Assembly: GCF_000974425.1 (NCBI RefSeq)
Contig: NZ_CP010429.1
Span: 1,612,001 to 1,676,000, forward strand
Source of the DNA: Spirosoma radiotolerans
GTDB lineage: Bacteria; Bacteroidota; Bacteroidia; Cytophagales; Spirosomataceae
Length of the DNA: 64,000 bases
Direction: 5' to 3'
Shown here: piece by piece, positions 51,514 through 59,625 of the stretch
Layout: each line of letters begins with the position of its first letter
Numbering within the stretch: position 1 is the first letter of the stretch
Made by a program: the position numbers and the translations under genes
Notes under the pieces: model-generated
What the model saw: only the letters and a program-made list of their open reading frames with translations
What the model was told of the DNA's origin: nothing
Databases searched by the model: none

Positions 51514-51624
51514 GGTAAGGGAAACAGTAATGATAACCAGTAAGTTGCAGGCCGTTTTCGTCGCCCGTCTGCATTCAGCCCGGTTGGGTAGCTATCCTGC
51601 CACAAAAATACGACAAGGATAGAC

Positions 51625-51652
51625 TTGTTTCGTTCTATCTGATCTAGATTTG
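51625..51652 (+). promoter_or_regulatory. Bacteroidota-type promoter for oxyR
   Basis: TTG (51625-51627), 17 bp, then TAGATTTG (51645-51652) matches the -33/-7 consensus, with the same spacing as the lgt promoter. It lies 73 bp before the start codon, in the divergent hemH-oxyR region; a minus-strand -7-like box TATTTTTG sits at 51610-51603, so the divergent promoters may be close together. Confidence 0.5.
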
Positions 51653-51725
51653 CATCAATTTTATTGATAAGCAAGCGGCAAGAAAGAAGGGTTTCTTTCA
51701 CCACCTTGTCAATTTCAACTTCCGT

Positions 51726-52667
51726 ATGACTCTTTCTCAACTTGATTATATCGTGGCTGTTGACACCTATCGGCATTTTGCAACGGCTGCCGATGCTTGC
51801 CATGTTACCCAGCCTACACTGAGTATGCAGATTCAAAAGCTGGAAGATGAGCTAGGGATTCTGGTATTTGACCGCTCGAAACAACCCGTTGTTCCCACCG
51901 AAACCGGACAGGCCATTTTAGCGCAGGCCAGAGATGTACTCCGGGCGGCCCGGCGTATTCCTGAAATTGTGAGTGAGTCCAAAGAAGACTTTCGGGGTGA
52001 TTTCAGAATTGGTATTATTCCTACACTAGCCCCCTATCTGTTACCTTATTTCATTGGTGAATTTGTGGGTAAGTACCCCTCTGTATCGGTGCATGTTCAG
52101 GAACTGGTGACCGAACAAGTGGTTGAAAAATTGCGCAATGGGCTCATTGACGTGGGCCTGGTCGTAACGCCACTGGAGGAAAATGGCATTACCGAAATGC
52201 CGTTGTTTCAGGAACCTTTCGTAGCCTATGCGGCCGACGCAAATCCGATGTTAAGTAAAGCAACCGTTTCGTCTGCCGATCTGCTGTCGGATGGGTTGTG
52301 GTTGTTGACGGAAGGCCATTGTTTTCGAACGCAGGTAATGAATCTATGCGGTGCCGACCGGCATGCAAACGGGAAAACAACCCTGCGGTACGAAACAGGC
52401 TCGCTGGAAACACTGATCAAGCTGATCGACAAACAGGACGGTTTTACGCTGCTTCCGTATCTGGCCACTCTGGACATGGAGGCTGCACGGCGGGCGAGGC
52501 TTCGACCGTTCGACGCGCCAGCACCCGTGCGGGAGGTGAGTTTAGTGATGCACCGAAGTTTTTTAAAACGGCAGCTTATCAACGCTTTCCGGCAGGAAAT
52601 CCTGGCCCATCTACCCGCCGAACTAATGAATACAACCCGGCGCGGAACCGTGATGAAAGTGCGCTAA
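51726..52667 (+). CDS. oxyR: OxyR, hydrogen-peroxide-sensing LysR-family activator
   Basis: A 313-aa LysR-type regulator. The N-terminal HTH is intact (FATAADACHVTQPTLSMQIQ, about 18-37). The redox pair is at Cys199 and Cys208 (EGHCFRTQVMNLC), the same positions as in E. coli OxyR, where they form the peroxide-sensing disulfide. GIIPTLAPYLLPYFI (about 96-110) begins the effector domain. It would activate peroxide-defence genes such as the nearby peroxiredoxin and AhpD. Divergent from hemH, in line with haem/peroxide cross-control. Confidence 0.93.
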   Translation: MTLSQLDYIVAVDTYRHFATAADACHVTQPTLSMQIQKLEDELGILVFDRSKQPVVPTETGQAILAQARDVLRAARRIPEIVSESKEDFRGDFRIGIIPTLAPYLLPYFIGEFVGKYPSVSVHVQELVTEQVVEKLRNGLIDVGLVVTPLEENGITEMPLFQEPFVAYAADANPMLSKATVSSADLLSDGLWLLTEGHCFRTQVMNLCGADRHANGKTTLRYETGSLETLIKLIDKQDGFTLLPYLATLDMEAARRARLRPFDAPAPVREVSLVMHRSFLKRQLINAFRQEILAHLPAELMNTTRRGTVMKVR

Positions 52668-52840
52668 TCACGGTCTGGGACTCGCCCAAACCAAGGGTAG
52701 AGACTAAGCTGTAAAAGCCTGGTTCATGATCCGGAAAACTGACTTTAGGGTACATTCTATGTCAATCGATAACTTTAAACGCTGGTATGAGTAGAAATTA
52801 CCATATATTGTAGTTACTTGATGGCCAATAATCTGTACTT

Positions 52841-55800
52841 ATGCGTATGATTCCATCTCTATACGACGCTAGCCGCTGTACACGACTTTGCCAATGGCTG
52901 TTTATCGGTGGCTCATGCCTGGCGTTTCTACTCGGATCTGGCCGGGTGCTGGCGCAGCAACTGGACACTCAACCCCTGGCGGTCACCTCGGTTTGCGCAG
53001 GGGCTGATATTGAGGTAAAAGGGGTTAAAAGTGCAGGCGGCATTTCGTTTACGGTCGAGTTATCAGATGGAGGAGGGACTTATAGGGAAATACCATCGGC
53101 GCTGATTGCGTCGTCAGGGCGCTATGAATTTACCTGTCGGGCAACGATTCCAGCCAGTACACCGGCCGGAAATAATTACCGAATTCGGATCGTATCGAGA
53201 AACCCGGATGTGGTTGGAACGCCCAGCATAAGCGTTTTGACGGTGAAAGCCAAACCCGCTCCGCCAACAATTCCAAATCCGCCGAGTGATTGTCAGTTTA
53301 TACCTTCGCTGTCGAATACAAATACAAATTCATCTTACTCAATCGTAGGCGTAAGCAGTTTAATTCCAGCCAGTACAGTTGATTTTTATGGGGCTGATGG
53401 TGCAAAAATTATTTTTACTCTTTCTCAATACGGTGATATAAATGCTTCGTCAAGAACATACACATCTACATACCTGCTAAAGAACGAGCCGGGGAGTAAA
53501 ACCTATTTTGTAACGCAGAGTATTGAGGAGTGCGCAAGCGAAAAAGTAGCTTTTCAATTCACGACGCTGGCACGAGCGAAAGGTGGCCCTACCGTAATGA
53601 CCATGGAAAAAACATCTGTTGCTGGTGTGGGTGGAATCGTATCCGCAGGGTTGATAGATGTATGTCAGGGCGGAAATAGCCTAAACTTCAATGATTTGCC
53701 CGTTAAGGCTGAGCCTGGATTTTATAGTGGTTTTTGTGAGGTTACACAAAGTAGGGCCATTAACACGGGTGACCAGGTTCGCATATGTGATAAGAATTCG
53801 ACAAGCATAAAGACAGATAGTATTGGCAAGCGTATTTTTCGTCTATACTCAATCTCCAATAATCCCGATAACTATTGTACTAACCATCCGAATTCTGATA
53901 CTTATTTAGTTATAAATGTAAAGGCGCGGCCAGCTAAACCCGTAGTCGCAGCCAGTTCTCTTACGCTGTGCCAGTCTCAAACGGCTAGTCCGCTGAGTGC
54001 TACCGCAACGGATGCCGGTGGGTCGCTGGTTTGGTACGGCACGGTAGCAACGGGCGGCACCAGTTCAACAATAGCTTCGCAGCCATCAACGGCAACAGTT
54101 GGTACGTTCACGTATTATGTAGCGCAAAGATTAAATGACTGCGAGAGCGAACGGGTTGAGATAAAGGTGGTTATCAAGCCGGCACCCGCCCTCCCCGGAA
54201 CTACTGCGCTTTCGGTTTGCCAGAATGAGCCAGCCAAAACATTATCCGCCACCGGGGAAAATTTACGTTGGTACACCAGCCCGACGGACGGATCGGGTTC
54301 CGCCACAGCTCCCACATTGGCCACAGATCAGGCCACCCAGGTTACGTACTATGTCAGCCAAACCCTTGACGGATGTGAAGGACCACGGGCTGCTTTGTCG
54401 ACAACCGTAAATGCCCTGCCGACCGCGCCGGGTATAACGCCAAAGAATCTGTGCCAGTTTGCAACCCCCGAACGGCTGTCGGCTGTGGGGGAAGGGCTAA
54501 CCTGGTACACCCCGGATGGCCTCAAACTCGCGTCTGCCCCCCTTATCAATACGGACAATGCAGCCTCGTTTACCGTTCTGGTAACGCAGACCGTGAATGG
54601 TTGCGAAGGACCCAAAGCAACGGCAACAGCTACCGTTCAGGCAGCGCCCGCTCCGGTGGTGAGTAAAACCACGGTCGAGGTATGCCAGGGAACACCGTTG
54701 CAACCACTTGATGCTGCGGGTGCTAATCTGAAGTGGATTGACCCAAATGGCAACGTAACGTCAACCGCACCAACGCCACCAACGGCGAATGCAACCGTTA
54801 AAGCGGAAGGCGATGTGTATTATGTCACACAGACGAGTCCTAATGGTTGTGAAAGCCCCAAAGTAGCCATTCACGTTTTCGTGCAAACGACACCAACCGT
54901 ATCGATTCTTGGAACGACGACCGCTAATTTAGGCATTGAAGTGCCTCTCAAACTGATGTTTACGGGTGTGGGGCCCTACCGCTTTAGGTTCTCAAATGGA
55001 TTGTCCGGGGCTAGTGTTAAAGACACTACGTTATTGGTTTTGCCAGATCATACAACCACCTATCAGGTCATGGAGGTAGCGAATAAGTGCGGAACTGTGT
55101 TGCCGGGCACCGAGGCAACTGCAACCGTTACCGTACTGATTCCATCCATTGAGACTTTAGCAATTGCCTCCTCAACGCTCTGCGCCGGAACGAGCCTGAC
55201 CACCAACTTTATAACGACAGGAACGTTAAACCCAGGCAGCATTTTCAGGCTTCAAGTTGCCTCCGTTGAAACCGATACGGCAAAAATTAATTTCGTTGAT
55301 ATACCGAGTAGTTTGGCTGCAGACGGCAAACTGATTGGTACCATTCCGAGCAATACGCCGGGAGGAGCATACTGGATACGGGTGACAGCAACGAATCCAA
55401 AAATCCCAATCAAAGGAAGCATTAGCCCCACACGATTAACCATTCAGGCACGACCCACGGCAACCTTAACCGGTAATCAGACTATTTACGAAGGACAGCC
55501 CGCTACATTGTCGGTTGCTTTTAGTGGTGATGGCCCCTGGAAATTTTCGTACCATGACAGTACGGCTACTGGCGTAGGCAACCCCAAAACGGTGTCGACG
55601 AGTAGCAATCCGTACGTTTTTGAAGCTAGACCGGTCAAAACGACCTCGTATCTGCTGACTAGTGCCAGTAACGGATGTGGGGAAGGCACAATACTACGGC
55701 AATTGGCTGTTGTCAACCTGATTCCGTTACTGGGTGTTGATGATCAGTCGCTGGCCAGCAACGTGACGGTCTATCCAGTACCTGCATCAACCACATTGAC

Positions 55801-55996
55801 CGTACAAATCAACGGATTGTCGATCACAGAACCCGCGCTGGTGGAAATAACGGACTTAACAGGACAACTCATTAGCCGCCAGCAAACCCGGCAGGCCGTG
55901 TCGTCGCTCACGCTGGATCACTATCCGGTTGGGACGTACGTTCTGCGTATAAAAGTTGGCGACCGAACGGCCTCCAAACGAATTATTAAATTTTGA
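52841..55996 (+). CDS. Large secreted protein with Ig-like repeats and T9SS sorting domain
   Basis: A 1051-aa protein. A signal peptide (to about residue 38) is followed by a beta-sandwich domain and then by about four Ig-like repeats at roughly 355-690, each with the pattern 'L-C-Q-x-x-x-A-x-x-L-S-A-x-G-x-x-L-x-W-Y ... T-Y-Y-V-S-Q-T-x-x-G-C-E'. Repeat motifs LCQSQTA, VCQNEPAKTLSATG, LCQFATPERLSAVG and VCQGTPLQPLDAAG are visible. The end (about 975-1051) is a type A sorting domain: VYPVPASTTLTVQING, GQLISRQQTRQAV, LDHYPVGTYVLRIKVGDRTA. It would be secreted by the type IX system and attached to the cell surface or released. Adhesive or enzymatic function is not evident. Confidence 0.88.
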   Translation: MRMIPSLYDASRCTRLCQWLFIGGSCLAFLLGSGRVLAQQLDTQPLAVTSVCAGADIEVKGVKSAGGISFTVELSDGGGTYREIPSALIASSGRYEFTCRATIPASTPAGNNYRIRIVSRNPDVVGTPSISVLTVKAKPAPPTIPNPPSDCQFIPSLSNTNTNSSYSIVGVSSLIPASTVDFYGADGAKIIFTLSQYGDINASSRTYTSTYLLKNEPGSKTYFVTQSIEECASEKVAFQFTTLARAKGGPTVMTMEKTSVAGVGGIVSAGLIDVCQGGNSLNFNDLPVKAEPGFYSGFCEVTQSRAINTGDQVRICDKNSTSIKTDSIGKRIFRLYSISNNPDNYCTNHPNSDTYLVINVKARPAKPVVAASSLTLCQSQTASPLSATATDAGGSLVWYGTVATGGTSSTIASQPSTATVGTFTYYVAQRLNDCESERVEIKVVIKPAPALPGTTALSVCQNEPAKTLSATGENLRWYTSPTDGSGSATAPTLATDQATQVTYYVSQTLDGCEGPRAALSTTVNALPTAPGITPKNLCQFATPERLSAVGEGLTWYTPDGLKLASAPLINTDNAASFTVLVTQTVNGCEGPKATATATVQAAPAPVVSKTTVEVCQGTPLQPLDAAGANLKWIDPNGNVTSTAPTPPTANATVKAEGDVYYVTQTSPNGCESPKVAIHVFVQTTPTVSILGTTTANLGIEVPLKLMFTGVGPYRFRFSNGLSGASVKDTTLLVLPDHTTTYQVMEVANKCGTVLPGTEATATVTVLIPSIETLAIASSTLCAGTSLTTNFITTGTLNPGSIFRLQVASVETDTAKINFVDIPSSLAADGKLIGTIPSNTPGGAYWIRVTATNPKIPIKGSISPTRLTIQARPTATLTGNQTIYEGQPATLSVAFSGDGPWKFSYHDSTATGVGNPKTVSTSSNPYVFEARPVKTTSYLLTSASNGCGEGTILRQLAVVNLIPLLGVDDQSLASNVTVYPVPASTTLTVQINGLSITEPALVEITDLTGQLISRQQTRQAVSSLTLDHYPVGTYVLRIKVGDRTASKRIIKF

Positions 55997-56057
55997 TCGA
56001 GCGGGATTTTATCCTTCTTTCGGCTAGTTTATAGCCTGGGCGTAACCATCCGCATAG

Positions 56058-56081
56058 GTGGGTCGTGTCCTCACGACCCAC
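56058..56081. repeat. GTG-TCCT-CAC hairpin, family member 4
   Basis: GTGGGTCGTG - TCCT - CACGACCCAC: a perfect 10-bp stem with TCCT loop, the strongest copy of the family. It lies between the convergent ends of the T9SS protein (stop 55996) and the gene at 56139, so it may also terminate transcription. Confidence 0.7.
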
Positions 56082-56138
56082 GGGGAACAGGGGCCAGGGA
56101 GAACACGGCCTGCACAACGTATCGTTTGGCACCTTTTT

Positions 56139-56966
56139 CTATTTATCAATACCTTCCCGTTTGTTCCGTTCCAATTGTCGATACGTTTCACTAAACTCCT
56201 GACCAGCATTGATTGCGTCCGTTAAGGCCGGTACACCCTCCCGGCCAACTACGGCCAGCCAGCGGGCCACCTCGTCGGCGGCTGTTTGGTAAGCCAGCAT
56301 GGTGTGGGTATAATCGCCCCCGAAAAAATCGCGGGTCGTTTCCAGTTCGGTCAGGGTCAATAATGGGCGTTGCGGAAAGGGCAACGTCGTATTTTCTTCA
56401 GAAAACGATGGAGCTTGGTCTGTGCTATCGGGTTGTTCCCAAACCGCCGGATTGCTGAATCGATAGTCGACCATCAACGCAAGTCCTTCGTTGAACCACT
56501 GCGGAATCTGCCGTTTGACGCGCCACCAGCCTATTCGTGTAAACAGCTCATCGTGGCATAGCTCATGAGCAATTACGTCGGTACTGTTACCTTCCGGCCC
56601 CAGAATCAGATAGGAGGTGCCCCAGGGAGTGCCTACACTGCAACCGGCCCCTTCGCCCCCGGCGCAATATCGTTCGTAGTCGCTTTGTACGGGGCAATAA
56701 ATGAGAATAGCCTGGCCACGCCGATCACCCCAAAACCGCCGAATTCGGTCGAAGGCGGCCTGCGTATGCTGGCGGAATTGCCGTAGCTGTTTTGCCGTAG
56801 CCGCACGATGTACATTCAGGCTGTTGGATCCACTGGTGAACGACCGAAAGTCGGCCGATGAACGCACGGTCAAGCACCAGAATACTTGCGGATAAAGCAC
56901 CAGAAAGCTGATCGGCAGCGCTACCAACAGGAGTAAACCATAACGAACAAATACGTTTCCACGCAT
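56139..56966 (-). CDS. Membrane-anchored HExxH protein, putative zinc metallopeptidase
   Basis: A 275-aa protein with an N-terminal signal anchor (about 9-32, YGLLLLVALPISFLVLYPQV). The motif HELCH (within DVIAHELCHDELFTRI, about 137-152) is HExxH, and about 24 residues later PQWFNEGLALMVDYRF (about 160-175) provides Glu within the 'W-F-x-E-G-x-A' signature, as in gluzincin (M1-like) third ligands. It probably cleaves peptides in the periplasm or is a structural zinc protein. I recognise the fold signature but not a named family. Start at ATG 56966. Confidence 0.75.
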   Translation of the reverse strand: MRGNVFVRYGLLLLVALPISFLVLYPQVFWCLTVRSSADFRSFTSGSNSLNVHRAATAKQLRQFRQHTQAAFDRIRRFWGDRRGQAILIYCPVQSDYERYCAGGEGAGCSVGTPWGTSYLILGPEGNSTDVIAHELCHDELFTRIGWWRVKRQIPQWFNEGLALMVDYRFSNPAVWEQPDSTDQAPSFSEENTTLPFPQRPLLTLTELETTRDFFGGDYTHTMLAYQTAADEVARWLAVVGREGVPALTDAINAGQEFSETYRQLERNKREGIDK

Positions 56967-57020
56967 GAAAAAAGCAATAAAACAGGCTGGCTGCTGAGTA
57001 AGCGATGCCAGCCTGTGTTC

Positions 57021-57782
57021 TTATATAAACCGGTACAGGAAGGGCGCCTTGTGAGCGCCACCGCTGTATTTTTTGTCAAGTCGTTCAACGATGTCTAGGC
57101 TAAGTATTTTACGCTGGAAACTCGACCGGCGTAATTTTTGGCCCAGGATTGTTTCGTAAAGACGTTGCAGATCAGCCATTGTAAAGGTTTCGGCCAGGAG
57201 GGGAGCCGCCCATCGGTTAAAACCCACCAGTTTCCGGTCGAGGTCAGCCCGTAAGGTATCCAGGGCTTTCTGAACAATCGCTTCATGGTCCAGCATAAGC
57301 GAGGGCAGGGCCGTTAACTCATACCAGTCACACGTATCGGAGAGAGAATCCGGAATGGGTATCGCCTTCGTAAAATCAATGAGCGCATAATAGCCTACCG
57401 AAACAAATCGGGCCAGCAGCCAATGGTCATCGGCAGGGGCCAGGCCTTTGGCTTCCATAATGGCCCGTAAAGTAGCTTTGTCATGCCGGGCCAGATCGCC
57501 AAAAATATAAAACTGCTCCAAGTAGATATCCGTTAAACTCGTTCGTTCGGCGAGCACCCGACGGGCGGCATCGTTCAGATTTTCGTCGCGCCGAATAAAG
57601 CCGCCGGGTAAGGCAAACAGGTTCGTATTTTGGTATTCGAGCAGAAGAATTTTTAGCTGATTCTGATGAAAGCCAAACACAACAAAGTCCAGCGCCAGAC
57701 CCGGTAAAAATTCATTTCCATTGGGACTTTGCTCTTCTGGCGTTAATTGGTGCGGCATACACGTGACGGTTAGGATGCGCAA
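57021..57782 (-). CDS. Nudix-domain transcriptional regulator (NrtR/AraR-like)
   Basis: A 253-aa protein with an N-terminal Nudix domain and a C-terminal winged-helix domain. The Nudix box reads GGFIRRDENLNDAARRVLAE then RTSL: the catalytic R-E-x-x-E-E core is replaced by R-V-L-A-E-R, which argues against hydrolysis and for ligand sensing. The C-terminal region (about 185-253, RRSSFQRKILSLDIVERLDK) matches the DNA-binding part of NrtR. In Bacteroidota such proteins regulate NAD or sugar (arabinose) metabolism. It is divergent from a carboxylesterase gene with a palindromic site between. The start at 57782 is uncertain; ATG 57758 (MPHQLTPEEQ) is an alternative. Confidence 0.85.
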   Translation of the reverse strand: MRILTVTCMPHQLTPEEQSPNGNEFLPGLALDFVVFGFHQNQLKILLLEYQNTNLFALPGGFIRRDENLNDAARRVLAERTSLTDIYLEQFYIFGDLARHDKATLRAIMEAKGLAPADDHWLLARFVSVGYYALIDFTKAIPIPDSLSDTCDWYELTALPSLMLDHEAIVQKALDTLRADLDRKLVGFNRWAAPLLAETFTMADLQRLYETILGQKLRRSSFQRKILSLDIVERLDKKYSGGAHKAPFLYRFI

Positions 57783-57800
57783 GTAACAAAAAATTGGGTG

Positions 57801-57839
57801 GTCTCAATTTAGTTTTTTATTATTGTCACAAATTGAGAC
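57801..57839. promoter_or_regulatory. Candidate operator for the Nudix-type regulator
   Basis: GTCTCAATTT (57801-57810) and AAATTGAGAC (57830-57839) form a perfect 10-bp inverted repeat spaced by 19 bp, in the divergent region between the regulator and the esterase. Size and symmetry suit a dimeric NrtR-type protein. Binding is inference. Confidence 0.5.
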
Positions 57840-57921
57840 AATAAGCGCTTTGCCGGTTGACGAGTATTTCCGATTAACTGGTTGGTTTGAACATTCTCAG
57901 ACTTACACTAAACCAAATTAC

Positions 57922-59562
57922 ATGAAAACTCTGATCATTTTGTCGTTACTGACGGCACAACTGGCTCATATTACCATGGCTCAGTCAGCTAAGACAGGCT
58001 CGGCTCCGCAGGCCAAAACGGCCAATGGCCTTGTCGAAGGCGTTATGGAGCCAAGTGGCATTCGTGCGTTTAAGGGCATTCCTTTTGCTCAGCCGCCCGT
58101 AGGTGACCTACGCTGGAAAGAACCCCAGCCCGTTAAAAATTGGCAGGATGTCCGTAAAGCAGATAAGTTTGGCCCTCGGGCCATGCAGCGGGCCATTTTC
58201 GGCGATATGGGTTTTCGGTCGAATGGAATGAGCGAGGATTGCCTTTACCTGAACGTGTGGACACCCGCTAAATCGGCTTCGGAAAAGCTCCCCGTGCTGG
58301 TGTACTTTTATGGGGGTGGCTTTATGGCTGGCGACGGCTCTGAGGCTCGCTATGATGGCGAGAGCATGGCCAAGAAGGGCATTGTGGCCCTTACGGTCAA
58401 TTACCGCCTGGGCGTGTTTGGCTTTTTTGCTCATCCTGAGTTAACGAAAGAATCGCCCAATCACTCTTCCGGAAATTACGCCTACTTAGATATGGCCGCT
58501 GCCCTGCGTTGGGTTAAACAGAACATTGCCGCCTTTGGTGGAGACCCGAACCGGGTAACCATTGCGGGTGAGTCGGCGGGGTCCATTGCCGTGAGTGCGT
58601 TGATGGTATCGCCGTTATCGAAAAATTTGATTAATGGGGCCATTGGTGAAAGCGGTTCGTTGCTGGGTGGCTTACCACCGGTTCCACAGGCCAAAGGAGA
58701 AGAATCGGGTACAACCTTTGCGACGGCTGTTGGCGCGAGTTCGCTGGCACAACTGCGGGCCATTCCCGCCGAACAACTGCTCGAAGCAACAGCGAAACCC
58801 ACGACTCCTCGCTTTACGGCTACCATCGACGGGTATTTCTTTCCAAAAGCTCCGTTGGATATTTTCGCGGCTGGTGAGCAGGCACATGTGCCGCTGCTGG
58901 TTGGCTGGAATTCCGAAGAGATGAACTATCGGGCAGTGTTGGGAAAGGAGGAACCAACCCCTGAGAACTACGCCAATGCGGTGAAAAAGCTCTATAATGA
59001 AAAGGCTGATGAAGTATTAAAACTCTACCCGGGCTCTACCCAGGAAGAGGTTCTGCAATCGGCTACTGCCCTGGCCAGTGATCGTTTTCTGGCCTACAGT
59101 ACCTGGAAATGGGCAGATATGCAAATCAAAACGGGCGGTGGCAAACCGGTATATCGCTATTATTACTCCCGCCCACGTCCGGCCATGACCCCCGAAATGG
59201 GCAATGCGGCACCGGGTCTGGCCGGTGGCGTTGTTAAATCGACGGACGCAAACGCCGTTAAAATTGCCCCTTCGCGTGGCGCTGTTCACTCGGCTGAAAT
59301 CGAGTATGCCATGGGCAATCTGGCCAGTAACAAGGTATATGCCTGGGCACCGGAAGATTATAAAGTGTCGGAGTTGATGCAGAACTACTTTGCGAACTTC
59401 ATTAAAACAGCGAATCCAAATGGCGCTGGTTTGCCTAAATGGTCAGCCGCAAACGCCGGTAATAGTGTGCAGTTCATGCATATAGACGTGAATCCAAAGC
59501 TGGAAACGGAAACGAATCGGGCACGGTATCTATTCCTGGACCCTTTTTACGCCAAGCAATAG
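57922..59562 (+). CDS. Type B carboxylesterase/lipase-family protein
   Basis: A 546-aa secreted alpha/beta-hydrolase. Signal peptide about residues 1-20 (MKTLIILSLLTAQLAHITMA). The N-terminal RAFKGIPFAQPPVGDLRW (about 42-59), EDCLYLNVWTP and the nucleophile elbow IAGESAGS (Ser218) are hallmarks of carboxylesterase type B; oxyanion hole GGGFMAG (about 132-138). The C-terminal HSAEIEYAMGN (about 455-465) contains the probable catalytic His. It would hydrolyse esters in the periplasm. Start ATG 57922 gives an intact signal peptide. Divergent from the Nudix-type regulator, which may control it. Confidence 0.92.
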   Translation: MKTLIILSLLTAQLAHITMAQSAKTGSAPQAKTANGLVEGVMEPSGIRAFKGIPFAQPPVGDLRWKEPQPVKNWQDVRKADKFGPRAMQRAIFGDMGFRSNGMSEDCLYLNVWTPAKSASEKLPVLVYFYGGGFMAGDGSEARYDGESMAKKGIVALTVNYRLGVFGFFAHPELTKESPNHSSGNYAYLDMAAALRWVKQNIAAFGGDPNRVTIAGESAGSIAVSALMVSPLSKNLINGAIGESGSLLGGLPPVPQAKGEESGTTFATAVGASSLAQLRAIPAEQLLEATAKPTTPRFTATIDGYFFPKAPLDIFAAGEQAHVPLLVGWNSEEMNYRAVLGKEEPTPENYANAVKKLYNEKADEVLKLYPGSTQEEVLQSATALASDRFLAYSTWKWADMQIKTGGGKPVYRYYYSRPRPAMTPEMGNAAPGLAGGVVKSTDANAVKIAPSRGAVHSAEIEYAMGNLASNKVYAWAPEDYKVSELMQNYFANFIKTANPNGAGLPKWSAANAGNSVQFMHIDVNPKLETETNRARYLFLDPFYAKQ

Positions 59563-59574
59563 CAAGTTGGTTTA

Positions 59575-59625
59575 CTTAAACAAAACGGGGACAGTTTATC
59601 ATAAACTGTCCCCGTTTTGTTTAAG
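59575..59625. terminator. Perfect 25-bp bidirectional terminator
   Basis: Arms 59575-59599 and 59601-59625 are perfectly complementary around one unpaired base. The core GGGGACAGTTT is flanked by AAACAAAAC / GTTTTGTTT, so each strand ends in a U-rich run. It separates the convergent esterase and FAD-oxidoreductase genes and overlaps the last codons of the latter. Confidence 0.85.
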
